DNA of 64,000 nt. It comes from Bacteroidales bacterium (lineage in GTDB: Bacteria > Bacteroidota > Bacteroidia > Bacteroidales > F082). The translations under genes were made by a program, and so were the position numbers. A model generated the notes under the pieces. It did not search any database and was not told the DNA's origin. It saw nothing but the letters and a program-made list of their open reading frames with translations. The number at the start of each line of letters is the position of its first letter. The first letter of the stretch is position 1. The stretch is from positions 1 to 64,000 of the forward strand of contig JAQVLA010000017.1 in NCBI GenBank assembly GCA_028704385.1. Reading direction: 5' to 3'. Shown one piece after another: positions 7,777 through 16,816 of the stretch.

Positions 7777-9582
7777 TTAAAAACGGTACATAAGCGTGAG
7801 TTCAGCATTAAGCGACCAAACGTTGATACCATTATAGCGAAACAACCCCTGTCCTCCGTAGGGATCGTAGTTCCATTGAAAATTATAGGTGCGCATCAGA
7901 TGCAGCTGATAACCCACAAAAAGTTTTCCAAACGAGGTGTGGTGATTAAAAATAAAACCCCAATCCACAAAGTGCTTGCTGCCATCCACAAAAAAGGGAT
8001 TGCCAAAGCCCAGGTTGAGGTAATCGATACGGTAAAACAAATCCTCGTTATAAATCACCCGTTCAAATTGTAGCCCAAAGGTATTAAAACCATGGAAGTA
8101 TTGTGCTCCAAAGGTCATCATATTACTACCGGGGCCAATCCCTGCACCCAAAACCTGCCCGCGATGGGTCCAGCCAATGCCGTTAGCATGCGTATAAAAC
8201 GAATTCTGAGTGAAATTAGGATTGTTATAGTTTTCTACCGGAGCCTGTATCTTGGTATATTCGCCTGAGACTTCCAGCCAACTGTCTTTTTTCTTCAACG
8301 CATAAAGCTTTCTAAAACCAAACATATAAGCCGTGGAATACTGCGGACGGGTCATCAGGTCTTCAAAATCAAACCAATTATCCTCACGACCGATTTCCAT
8401 ATAAACCTCAGCATGGGATTTACGAAAGAGGTAACGGGCAAAAACAGAAATGATCTGATTTCGATTATTATTTCCTGCTTCAACTCCTGCATCATTCAAT
8501 TCTTTTTTGGGAAGTGTTGTTAAAATTTTAAAATAGTCCCATAAATTTTCAGCTTCACGATCTAGCTGCACTACTCTGCTTATACCAAGAAAAAGACCCG
8601 GCGTCCATTTGGGTTGATAAACCCCGACCATTCCGTTAAAAAACCCATAAACAACATCACCGATGGTATCGGGTACTACATTACCAGCTATCGGTGGCCA
8701 TTCCCCCGGTGTATAACGGCTCGGATAGGTAAATCCGCTGCGGTGCAGCTTGCCAATGGCCATCTGCCCTTCAAAAGTCCCGATACGGGTCTTTATTGGA
8801 CGGTTGGTATGCAACGTAAAATGCCCAAAACCGGGAGCATTATTACTCATCACAATGGCGTTCTTCCTGCCGGGTCCCCACCAGATATTCTCATTGGATA
8901 AGCCCACAGCTATCGGGCCAAGGTGCAGCTTAACAAACGACTGTCCCAGAAAAATCTTTTCATAATTGGACTGTCCCATCCGCTCGGGCATGTCGATCCT
9001 GATAGGTCTAAAAGGCGGATTCTGAAACTCTTTATTTTGACCCCACACCAGCTCTGGGCGCAGCTGGGCTTCCAATATGCCTATCCTGCCATAAATCCCT
9101 GCTGAAAGGTATTGCTGTAAGCCGCGGTTAGGCACCATGGCACCATCGCTCCAGCCATAAGGATGGTGCCCGTTAAAACGCGTATGGGCATAAACCGGCA
9201 ACAAGGTCAGCCGTAGATTGTTTTTACCTTCCTTATTATATGGCTTGATCAGGGGTTTTCCCTTAAAGCTTAAATGTCCCCGCTGATCAAACAACCGTGT
9301 ATAACTATTCGAGTCGAGTGGAAAAAGCAACGTATCTTCACCAAAAGGATTATCGATACCCAAAGCGCGTGTAGCATCCACCGGACGAATCATAAACGAA
9401 ACATCAGGATTCACCTTTTCGGTAAGCTGGGCACGCCGCAGTGCATCCTCAAAAAATGGGGTGCCAACCGGCACTGTCTGAGCTTGCAGGCCAATAAAGC
9501 CAATTCCAAAGATAAAAATAAGGAGTTGACCGCAATAAACTGAAAAGAAGCCAATAAAATGCTTAAATTGGTTGTTTTGCAT
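7777..9582 (-). CDS. Capsule assembly Wzi-family outer-membrane protein
   Basis: About 601 residues from the ATG at 9582 (MQNNQFKHF), which leads into a signal peptide ending GLQAQT; an upstream ATG at 9612 adds ten polar residues and is less likely. The body shows Wzi-family features: LRPELVWGQNKEFQNPP, NIWWGPGRKNAIVMSNNAPG, and a series of aromatic amphipathic strands ending in LTLMYRF. Wzi is an outer-membrane barrel lectin that helps attach group 1 capsule to the cell surface. The gene lies 20 bases upstream of the sugar transferase and is likely the first gene of a Wzi-transferase-export transcription unit. Confidence 0.85.
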   Translation of the reverse strand: MQNNQFKHFIGFFSVYCGQLLIFIFGIGFIGLQAQTVPVGTPFFEDALRRAQLTEKVNPDVSFMIRPVDATRALGIDNPFGEDTLLFPLDSNSYTRLFDQRGHLSFKGKPLIKPYNKEGKNNLRLTLLPVYAHTRFNGHHPYGWSDGAMVPNRGLQQYLSAGIYGRIGILEAQLRPELVWGQNKEFQNPPFRPIRIDMPERMGQSNYEKIFLGQSFVKLHLGPIAVGLSNENIWWGPGRKNAIVMSNNAPGFGHFTLHTNRPIKTRIGTFEGQMAIGKLHRSGFTYPSRYTPGEWPPIAGNVVPDTIGDVVYGFFNGMVGVYQPKWTPGLFLGISRVVQLDREAENLWDYFKILTTLPKKELNDAGVEAGNNNRNQIISVFARYLFRKSHAEVYMEIGREDNWFDFEDLMTRPQYSTAYMFGFRKLYALKKKDSWLEVSGEYTKIQAPVENYNNPNFTQNSFYTHANGIGWTHRGQVLGAGIGPGSNMMTFGAQYFHGFNTFGLQFERVIYNEDLFYRIDYLNLGFGNPFFVDGSKHFVDWGFIFNHHTSFGKLFVGYQLHLMRTYNFQWNYDPYGGQGLFRYNGINVWSLNAELTLMYRF

Positions 9583-9675
9583 CGGGCTGTGGTTTCTTGA
9601 TTTTGAGGGCAAATGTACATGATTTTTTTATCTTCAGGAAATATCAACCATTTTTATCCACATAATCACACCATA

Positions 9676-10055
9676 ACCAAGCTCGAAGAGGTTCCGCTAT
9701 TGTAGCACAATCAATCCTAAAAACCCCAATCAACCCTGAAGGGGTTCAGCTATTGTAGCAATACAAACAACATCAGTAAAAAAAAGAACCCTGTAGGGGT
9801 TCCGCTATTAAACTATCGGTATTTATTTGGCTTAAGCCTTGGCCCGTTTCACCTTAAAATCTAAGATTAGAATTGTTTTCAGACAAATTATACGAGAACT
9901 GCCTTTTCCCTGCGCACACCCCTGAACCCCTCAGAGTGGTCAGCCCGAAACGTCTTTGGCAGCTATTGGCTGAACCCAGAATGGGTTCCGCTATTGTAGC
10001 AATACATACAACACCAACATTAAAAGAACCCTGTAGGGGTTCAGCTATTGTAGTA
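9676..10055. repeat. Dispersed hairpin repeats ending in GCTATTGTAGC
   Basis: Five units at about 9676-9708, 9731-9760, 9786-9810, 9972-10001 and 10026-10055. Each pairs a hairpin such as AACCCTGAAGGGGTT with the short inverted repeat GCTATTGTAGC. The gap between the Wzi-like gene and the next glycosyltransferase (9583-10217) holds no supported gene. Short reading frames here merely translate the repeats. Confidence 0.85.
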
Positions 10056-10217
10056 GTAACATAGACAAACCTCAAACTATAACAGGATCAATTAAGGAAA
10101 CCAAATTGAATCAAGCTACATACAAAATTCCCCATTACAATCAAACCCATCGATTTCCGATAAAAATTTCGCAAACGATACAGATCATCCAAAACAACAA
10201 CTCATAAACCCTCAAAC

Positions 10218-10988
10218 CTAAAAAAACAACCGCTTTCTTGCCGCAGTCAAAGAATAATGCATAAAATTCCTGAAAATCTGTCCATATGTGAGCCCGCATT
10301 CCTGCCGCAAAATCATTACGAACGATCGAGCCCCGTGCACTATATTTGCCGAACGTGAGCCGGCAAGCAAGCGAATATAGGTTGTAGGCTCACTCACATA
10401 GGCCGAGATCACCTTACCCTTTTTAAACAACTGCAGCCAAAATGCATAATCTTCATGAATCAGCCGCTCCGAAACAGGCATGAAATAATGCCGTCCATGA
10501 ACCTCACGCGAGTAAATGGCCGAACTCATAGGGATAGCATTGGTAAGTGTCATCCCTTTATAATCAACATCCGGGAGCAACTGAATCTCTTTGGTGCGCA
10601 ACACCTTTTTAAAGCGGGCATAATATACCGCAGAGTAAACCAGATTTGCACCTCTTTTTTTTGCCAGCTCAAGCTGCAGGCTAAGCTTTTCGGGTATCCA
10701 CCAGTCATCGGCATCACAAAAGGCAATCCATTCACCTTTGGCAAGCCTGATACCAATATTACGCATACGTACTACACCCCGATTATTTTCGGAAGAGATC
10801 AGCCTGATACGCGAATCCTTCCTCACCCATTCATTGGCAATCCTGCTGGTTTCATCTTTTGAAGCATCATTCAGCACCAGCAATTCCCAGTGTCGGTAAT
10901 CCTGGGCAAAGATGCTGGCGATACTTTGTGATAAAGTTGAGGCGGCATTGTAGGCGGGCATGATAATACTTACCAGCTTCGGATTCAT
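10218..10988 (-). CDS. Family 2 glycosyltransferase
   Basis: A 256-residue GT-A fold enzyme with the standard start VSIIMPAYNAASTLSQSIAS, the nucleotide-binding NDASKDETS, and the metal-binding FCDADDWW near residue 95. This family adds sugars from nucleotide donors to a lipid-linked acceptor at the cytoplasmic face of the membrane. The C-terminal part (EDYAFWLQLFKKG) carries the ED motif typical of the group. Its start overlaps the stop of the polymerase gene by four bases (ATGA), so translation of the two is probably coupled. Confidence 0.93.
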   Translation of the reverse strand: MNPKLVSIIMPAYNAASTLSQSIASIFAQDYRHWELLVLNDASKDETSRIANEWVRKDSRIRLISSENNRGVVRMRNIGIRLAKGEWIAFCDADDWWIPEKLSLQLELAKKRGANLVYSAVYYARFKKVLRTKEIQLLPDVDYKGMTLTNAIPMSSAIYSREVHGRHYFMPVSERLIHEDYAFWLQLFKKGKVISAYVSEPTTYIRLLAGSRSANIVHGARSFVMILRQECGLTYGQIFRNFMHYSLTAARKRLFF

Positions 10989-12277
10989 GTTAGGTATTTG
11001 CTTGTTTTGTTACTTGTAATTTCAAGGCTTTCCGGCAAATCCACTGCATCCGTTTCATCTTCGGCATCGGCTGGCACAATGATTGTCCGATAAGCCAGTG
11101 CCAGAAAAATAAAAGGAATGGGATCGCCAATACTGCCCAGTGCAAAGATATTAAATAAAAAGAAAACCGCCAGCGAACGACTGTTAGGATGCAGGTAGAG
11201 CTCCTTGCGGCTGATATACGGAAAAAATGCCACCAGGAACAACAACAGACCAACTATTCCGGTCTCCAGCATGAGTCCGGCTGCATAGGAGGTAGGCCGT
11301 ACACCCTGGTACTCCGAACCCATTGCCGAAGCAAAAAAACTCATAGCCGAAGCCGGCACTCCGATGGCGTCCATCGCCTCTATGCTGGCATTGCCCCAGC
11401 CTCCTATCCCTGAGCCAAAAGGATGGGTGAAACCATACTCATAGGCTGCCCACACACTCACAAAACGAAACCCGCTTTGCTCAAGCAGCCAGGGTAAGGG
11501 GTCCTGATAGTCCTTCTCCTTAAAAAAACTCACTGCTACATCCACCGAACGGGGTACATCTTCCTGCTTGCTAAGATAAACAAGCGAAACATAAAATACC
11601 ACTGTCAGTACAGCTCCTATCTTCAACAGGTTCGTAAACTTCTGCAAACTGGCAAGATAAATAGCAATCATCACCAATCCGGTTACTGATCGCACAATCA
11701 TGATATCAAAAGCTATCATGGCCGAAATTGCTACAAAACCCAGTGTGCTCCTGGGTTCTATCTTACGGTTAAGCATAAAATAGGCAAAATAGTAATGCAG
11801 CGACAGGCTGAAATAAGAAGGCTCGGCAAACAATCCGCCCACTCCTCTGCCACCTCCGTATATCTCTGTTGTAAACCTGTCGATGAAAAAACGCATTAAA
11901 GGCTCCAGAAAATCCGGAAACATCCCCACATACTGAATAAAACTTATTACAACATTGGCCAAAAAAACCCACTCAAAAGCTCGCGACAAAAACTTAAACT
12001 CCTTATGCTTGAGGTGTATCAGCAGAAAAAAGATCATTGAGGCATTCACCAGCGCAAAAAATGCCCTTGCCGGAACAAAGATATCACTGAAATTGCCAAG
12101 ATTCACTGACACACTGATCACCAGATAAGCAAGAAAGATGGCATACGGAAGGGTGAGCCTCAAATCTTTACGCAGGGCATACAAAAAAGCCCATGGAAAT
12201 ATCTCCGAACTAAACAAAACACGCAATGGCGTTACATTCGGTAGGTAAATCAAATATCCAAGGACTTTCCTGAGCAT
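10985..12277 (-). CDS. O-antigen ligase/polymerase-like membrane protein (Wzy-like)
   Basis: A 430-residue protein with about ten to twelve hydrophobic segments. A large loop in the second half contains HPFGSGIGGWGN, a pattern shared by O-antigen ligases and polymerases. In this setting, with flippase, chain-length regulator and glycosyltransferases on the same strand, polymerisation of flipped repeat units in the periplasm is the best guess. Ligases and polymerases of this class cannot be separated by sequence alone. The C-terminal tail is short and charged (ADAEDETD). It lies 39 bases downstream of the chain-length regulator gene. Confidence 0.82.
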   Translation of the reverse strand: MLRKVLGYLIYLPNVTPLRVLFSSEIFPWAFLYALRKDLRLTLPYAIFLAYLVISVSVNLGNFSDIFVPARAFFALVNASMIFFLLIHLKHKEFKFLSRAFEWVFLANVVISFIQYVGMFPDFLEPLMRFFIDRFTTEIYGGGRGVGGLFAEPSYFSLSLHYYFAYFMLNRKIEPRSTLGFVAISAMIAFDIMIVRSVTGLVMIAIYLASLQKFTNLLKIGAVLTVVFYVSLVYLSKQEDVPRSVDVAVSFFKEKDYQDPLPWLLEQSGFRFVSVWAAYEYGFTHPFGSGIGGWGNASIEAMDAIGVPASAMSFFASAMGSEYQGVRPTSYAAGLMLETGIVGLLLFLVAFFPYISRKELYLHPNSRSLAVFFLFNIFALGSIGDPIPFIFLALAYRTIIVPADAEDETDAVDLPESLEITSNKTSKYLT

Positions 12278-12316
12278 ATCGCAGCTGGCTTATTAGGATG
12301 ATTGAGCAAATAGCCT

Positions 12317-13393
12317 TTATTTCTTTGCATTGGATTTTTGCTCAAAACGCGTTTCCATATCCCTGTTAAAATGCCTGAAACTAAGATAAAGGGCAAGCAG
12401 CAAACCGGCAAAAAGCCCCATAACACCCCATTGCCATGGTCTGAAACCAACCTCAGTCAAAGGATAACGCGGTTCTTCTATCACTTCAATCAAAGGGGTT
12501 TGTCTGCGCAGACTAATCTCGGCAAGCTTTAGATTTTTTATCAGCTCTCCAAATAAAGATATGGAAATCTGAAGGTCGATCATGGCTTTGCTGTGTTCAA
12601 CGCGCATCATCTGCCATAAAGGATTCACATTTAAATCTGATTCCCTCGCCGTTATCATCAGGTTTTCGTTTAAAATATCTCGAACCGAATCAGCCTCATA
12701 CCGCAGAATATCCAGGTTAAGCCTTGCTTTGCGGGTAAGCGATTCTATGTAAAAATCCGTGACCGTACTAATCGTTATATGGGAATAGGCAATAGCTACA
12801 TCTGCACTTTTATGGGTGACATTCACAAAAATAAAACCGATCTTTTTCTCGGGCTTACTCACACTCAGCACTTCATCACGCACATACTCATAGGTAAGGA
12901 AGAGGGCGCTGTCGGTTCTGCGGTCATGACGGCTGCGATCCTGTTTAAAGTCAATGTTTTTGAAAGCACTTTTTCGGGCATGTTTTGTGTCCTTAAAAAA
13001 AACATCCGCAAACAGCTGTGGCGGATCTGAATCAGGAATGGGATTGAGTAAGGTGCGCTCAATCATGCTCCTTGTTTTGAACAGTTCCACCAGGTTCTCG
13101 CCTTTAAATACCCCTCCCGGATTACTGCCGCCCACATCAAGCCCAAACTGCGCCATCAGGCCTTCAAAACCGGATGCCGTTTCCTCTTCAGCGGCGATGA
13201 TATAGGTAGCTTTTTGCTTCTTCTCATACATCAGCAAGCCGATCAAAAAAGCAAATATTCCGATGATCAGCGGAATTAACAATAATTTATTGGCATTTTT
13301 AACCATATGCTGAAAAACCAGCTTCAGCAAATTGCTAACCTCAGCAATGGAAGCATCTTTGGTTAGGATGTCTTTCCAACCCGAATTACCCAT
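12317..13393 (-). CDS. Wzz-type polysaccharide chain-length regulator
   Basis: A 358-residue inner-membrane protein with a cytoplasmic N-terminal segment, a first membrane helix near residues 36-53 (LLLIPLIIGIFAFLIGLLMY) and a periplasmic domain with predicted coiled-coil stretches. The closing proline-rich EEPRYPLTEVGFRPWQWG leads into a second helix. This two-helix topology with a proline-rich second boundary is diagnostic of the Wzz/polysaccharide co-polymerase family. No BY-kinase domain is attached, and no separate kinase is seen. It is followed by the polymerase gene on the same strand. Confidence 0.88.
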   Translation of the reverse strand: MGNSGWKDILTKDASIAEVSNLLKLVFQHMVKNANKLLLIPLIIGIFAFLIGLLMYEKKQKATYIIAAEEETASGFEGLMAQFGLDVGGSNPGGVFKGENLVELFKTRSMIERTLLNPIPDSDPPQLFADVFFKDTKHARKSAFKNIDFKQDRSRHDRRTDSALFLTYEYVRDEVLSVSKPEKKIGFIFVNVTHKSADVAIAYSHITISTVTDFYIESLTRKARLNLDILRYEADSVRDILNENLMITARESDLNVNPLWQMMRVEHSKAMIDLQISISLFGELIKNLKLAEISLRRQTPLIEVIEEPRYPLTEVGFRPWQWGVMGLFAGLLLALYLSFRHFNRDMETRFEQKSNAKK

Positions 13394-13659
13394 AATGTTG
13401 GTGTTTTTAGAACATGTTCAACGGCAAAAATAAGAGAATTTTCAGGATATACACACTATAATATTTCCAACCTTCAACATAAGATCATCGGGCGGCTTGT
13501 GCTGAGCGCCCATGGTGAGCCTGCCTGCCGACTGCAGCTGCCGCGTACCCACATTTAGGCTACCTTTGATGAATGAATGAAAATCTAAAACCAAAGAGTT
13601 TTACTCCTGATTTTGAAAGGGTATTTCCTGATAAGAAATTAGTAACCAGAACGAACCCC

Positions 13660-13860
13660 CATTTACCCCCCAGCCCCTACCTGGCAGTAGGCAAGCCCAC
13701 TCTTGGGGGAGCCCAACGCACAAGGCTACAATAACCAATAAACGAAATATACTACACAATCTCGAATTTACCTACCGACAAAGGTAGGCCTGCCTGGCGA
13801 GCAAAGGAAGACAGGTCCTCAAATTATCAAATCTGCCTGGCGACCATTGAGAGACAGATC
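13660..13860. repeat. Composite dispersed repeat, copy 3
   Basis: Matches the block at 2229-2353 from the C-rich segment through AACCAATAAACGAAATATAC and ACACAATCTCGAA. It is broken by an extra CCTGGCAGTAGG segment, and is followed by two inverted-repeat units at about 13788-13816 and 13831-13860. Confidence 0.7.
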
Positions 13861-13969
13861 CTCAAATCCCTCCCTCGCTCCCGCGCCAATTGGTCATTGA
13901 GCGATAGTCGAGAGGCCATTCGCGTGGTTCCATTTTCGCTATTGGCTATTGGCTTTAGACCAACCCTTA

Positions 13970-14460
13970 AAAGGTTCCGCTATTGTAACAAAACCAATCC
14001 CAAAAATCCACCAACCCTGAAGGGGTTGTGTTATTGTAGCCATAACAATCAAGTAAGTTACAACCAACCTCGAAGAGGTTGCGCTATTGTAGCACCCCAT
14101 TCATCACCGCATCAAAAGAACCCTGAAGAGCCTGTCCCGACAGCATCGTCGGGAGGTTCCGCTATTGTAACAAAACCAATCCAAAAATCCACCAACCCTG
14201 AAGGGGTTGTGTTATTGTAGCCATAACAATCAAGTAAGTTACAACCAACCTCGAAGAGGTTGCGCTATTGTAGCACCCCATTCATCACCACATCAATAGA
14301 ACCCTGAAGAGCCTGCCCCGACAGCATCGTCGGGAGGTCCCGCTATTGTAACAAAATCAATTCCAAAATCCACCAACCCTGAAGGGGTTGTGTTATTGTA
14401 GCCATAACAATCAAGTATGTTACTACCAACCTCGAAGAGGTTGTGCTATTGTAGCACTGT
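13970..14460. repeat. 181-bp tandem repeat, about 2.7 copies
   Basis: The anchor CGCTATTGTAACAAAA recurs at 13978, 14160 and 14341, giving periods of 182 and 181 bp. Each unit contains three hairpin elements (AACCCTGAAGGGGTT, ACCTCGAAGAGGTT and a longer CCCGACAGCATCGTCGGG hairpin), each followed by a GCTATTGTAGC-like tail. Copies are about 97 per cent alike by eye. Confidence 0.88.
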
Positions 14461-14510
14461 TGAGTTTTAGATAACTCATGACCTTCTGCCCTACGACTGC
14501 CTTTCATTTT

Positions 14511-15257
14511 TCATTCTTCATTCTGACTTCGACCTTCTGACCTAAAAGACTGCCACCTGGTCCGCAACCGATCGATAATCCGCAGCATCCTATAAAATAT
14601 CGGATGTATTTCACCAAACCCACCCATCCTGACATCCTGTTTCATCAATTCCCTGCTCAAGGCATGCTCCAGCATCACACAAAGCTTTTTCCGCTTAATT
14701 TCAACATCCGAAACCTTACCATGCCATCCACTTAGCCGGTTCGAAGGCGAAATCCACCCATCCAAAAAATGCTGATATGCCGCACTAACCTCCGGCAAAG
14801 GCAAATGGCAAATCGATTCCAAACCATCACCAAACACCTTTAAAGCCTCATTATCCGAAAACCAAAAAATCCAGGATGCCATAAAAGGATGAGGCCGCTC
14901 CACCAAATCCTCACCATCAAATCGCAAATCACCCAAAACCGTCGCCGACCCACAATCATACTTTCCAGTCAACCGTTTAAGCAACCAAACCCAGCCCCAC
15001 GACCAATGCGTCTTGAAAAGTGTATCGTTCAAAATCAAAAAAGAACCAGCCTTCTCCTCAAATAATTGAACAAGCTTCAAATAACCCGAAAATTCATAAA
15101 AACGATTATCGGCCTCCAAATCGCCAGGCATCCGTTGAGTTTCATGATTATTCAAAACCAACAGCTGATTTGCACCCAGCTGCTGCTGCAACCACTGCAA
15201 TTGCTGCTGCTTACGCGTATCATTACCATAAACAACTATACCTATCGAAAGTGTCAT
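14511..15257 (-). CDS. Glycosyltransferase-like protein of unknown specificity
   Basis: A 248-residue protein beginning MTLSIGIVVYGND, a GT-A-like first strand, with LLVLNNHE and SFLILNDTLFKTHW as possible donor-binding segments. No canonical DxD followed by a clear acceptor motif is seen, so it may be a divergent glycosyltransferase or a related nucleotide-binding protein. It overlaps the next glycosyltransferase gene by four bases, supporting a shared transcript and a role in glycan assembly. The C-terminal end is basic and polar. Confidence 0.65.
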   Translation of the reverse strand: MTLSIGIVVYGNDTRKQQQLQWLQQQLGANQLLVLNNHETQRMPGDLEADNRFYEFSGYLKLVQLFEEKAGSFLILNDTLFKTHWSWGWVWLLKRLTGKYDCGSATVLGDLRFDGEDLVERPHPFMASWIFWFSDNEALKVFGDGLESICHLPLPEVSAAYQHFLDGWISPSNRLSGWHGKVSDVEIKRKKLCVMLEHALSRELMKQDVRMGGFGEIHPIFYRMLRIIDRLRTRWQSFRSEGRSQNEE

Positions 15258-16138
15258 GATGCCAATCTTTGGTTATCTAAGCTCCGTTCTTCTCTCTTAC
15301 TTCCAAACAACAATCCAAGCAAATAAAAACCACTTTGTGCAAGCAAATGTGTAAAAATATTCCTGACAAAAATAAAGGCATAAACCAGCTCAGCCTGCCT
15401 CAGTGAAATTCCGCTCAAGCGCAGCAAGGCAGTGATAAATCGAAGATGACGCTGCATAGGATAGCGCCGGTATAAGATTGTTCGTCCGAAAACAATAGAT
15501 TTTTCGAGTGGTTGCAAACTTTCGTGGTCAATATCAGGACACTGCCTCACCTCGCCAAGCCTAAAACCTGTCCTGTGCGCATCCAGACAAAACTTATAAT
15601 CAACCCCCTCAACAAAATAATTTTCATCGTGCCAGCCCGCCTTTTCCAAGGCCTCCAACCGAAACAAACTTCCACTGCTAATCAGAAGACGCACAACACC
15701 TGATGCTAAAAGCTGTCCGGTTGCATCAGGCTGCTCCGAATTAAAACGAACAGCAGCAAAACCATCATTTTCATCATAAACCTCCTTCAACCAGGCTGTG
15801 ATATACCGCAAACTCTGAAGGCTAAATAAGGTATCCTGATCAAAATACAAGGCAAATTCGAAGGACTTTTCTTTCGCTGCCATCATCAAAACTTTCAAGG
15901 CTTTGCCAAGTCCCGCATTCTGGCCGTATTGAAAAAGCTTCAAATTCCTGTATCCGGCATTATTCTCGAATCCCGCATCAGGCACCTCCGTATTATCATA
16001 AACAATCACCTCATAACCTGCATCCAACACCGATTGCAATCTTTCAAAAAAACCCTGATCAGGATGATACGTCACAAAACAAACGATAAAGCCTGCTTGT
16101 CCTTCTTGAAAATTTAATGTTGGATTTACCTCTTCCAT
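15254..16138 (-). CDS. Family 2 glycosyltransferase, rhamnosyltransferase-like
   Basis: A 294-residue GT-A enzyme. It has the start FIVCFVTYHPDQGFFERLQS, the VYDNTEV strand end, QNAGLGKALKVLM, and the metal-binding YFDQDTLF near residue 107. The later GVDYKFCLDAHRTGF matches the family ED-type acceptor region. The pattern resembles WbbL/RfbF-type rhamnosyltransferases, but the donor sugar cannot be read from sequence. Hydrophobic residues near the C-terminus may bind the membrane. It is coupled to the following gene by an ATGA overlap and lies 21 bases downstream of the methyltransferase gene. Confidence 0.88.
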   Translation of the reverse strand: MEEVNPTLNFQEGQAGFIVCFVTYHPDQGFFERLQSVLDAGYEVIVYDNTEVPDAGFENNAGYRNLKLFQYGQNAGLGKALKVLMMAAKEKSFEFALYFDQDTLFSLQSLRYITAWLKEVYDENDGFAAVRFNSEQPDATGQLLASGVVRLLISSGSLFRLEALEKAGWHDENYFVEGVDYKFCLDAHRTGFRLGEVRQCPDIDHESLQPLEKSIVFGRTILYRRYPMQRHLRFITALLRLSGISLRQAELVYAFIFVRNIFTHLLAQSGFYLLGLLFGSKREERSLDNQRLAS

Positions 16139-16159
16139 CTGAAGTTCAACACTATATTT

Positions 16160-16816
16160 TTATTCCACTTTTACTGATCGGATCAGGTATTGTTCCGTAA
16201 AAAAAGCACGCATCAGGCCCAAAGTAAAAATATTTGCTAGTTGCGACTTGCTCCCTGCAGCATTTGGGCTTGGCATTATCCGTTCCACCTCAAAAGGTTT
16301 TTGATTCATAAGTGCCAGTGCACTCCTGCGCGTAAAATACCTCAGATGAGTACGGTCCATGATACCTCCACCATTGTGATAGTCGAATTTTCCTTGAAAC
16401 AACAACTTACTGATCACCACCGCTGTACGCATATTAGGAATGCTGGCAATCAGCAGTCCTCCCTTTTTTAGCTTTGGTGCAGCCTGAGCCAAAAACGCCC
16501 ACGGATCGGCCATGTGCTCCAACACATCCAAACAAAGCATCAAATCAATTTGTCCGTTGTCCACCCTGGTGATTTGTTTTGCAGCCTCTCCTGTCAGAAC
16601 CTCATCCAAATGCCGTGCTGCTTCTTTTGCCATTATTTCGTGCAGTTCAATGCCAATAGCCTTCTCTATACGACCACTTTGTTGCAGCATGCGTAAGGTG
16701 GCCCCATTGCCGCACCCAATCTCCAAAGCAGTTGTAGCCTTCCCGGGTAACAAGGGAAGAATATCTTTCCTGGCATTCGTAAAATAGGCCTCCGGTTTAT
16801 GTTGATACGACTGCAT
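16160..16816 (-). CDS. Class I SAM-dependent methyltransferase
   Basis: About 218 residues from the ATG at 16816 (MQSYQHKPEAYF). An upstream ATG at 16867 would add a hydrophobic stretch inside the flippase gene and is not favoured. The SAM-binding glycine motif ALEIGCGNGATLRML is followed by GIELHE (acidic ribose-binding end of strand 2) and LMLCLDVLEHMADP (motif after strand 4). The protein is of the UbiE/Methyltransf_11 type. In polysaccharide loci these enzymes often methylate a sugar or cap the chain end; the substrate is not known. The chosen start lies 20 bases inside the end of the flippase gene, consistent with one transcript. Confidence 0.85.
   Translation of the reverse strand: MQSYQHKPEAYFTNARKDILPLLPGKATTALEIGCGNGATLRMLQQSGRIEKAIGIELHEIMAKEAARHLDEVLTGEAAKQITRVDNGQIDLMLCLDVLEHMADPWAFLAQAAPKLKKGGLLIASIPNMRTAVVISKLLFQGKFDYHNGGGIMDRTHLRYFTRRSALALMNQKPFEVERIMPSPNAAGSKSQLANIFTLGLMRAFFTEQYLIRSVKVE

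Larger units (their letters stand above)
13394..14510. other. Long repeat-filled intergenic region
   Basis: 1.1 kb without a supported gene. From left to right it holds the third composite repeat block (13660-13860), including a small hairpin with CCTACC/GGTAGG arms, then a run of GCTATTGTAGC units organised as a 181-bp tandem repeat (about 13970-14460). Reading frames here translate the repeats and are not accepted as genes. Confidence 0.75.

Noticed and set aside
9854-10075. Small frames on both strands encoding repeated IAEP or EPxRGSAIV peptides
   Set aside because: The peptides are translations of the hairpin repeats; both strands are open for this reason, and no start context or conserved domain is present.
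13897-14220. A 107-codon frame across the 181-bp repeats
   Set aside because: It consists of repeat translation only and crosses unrelated repeat families.
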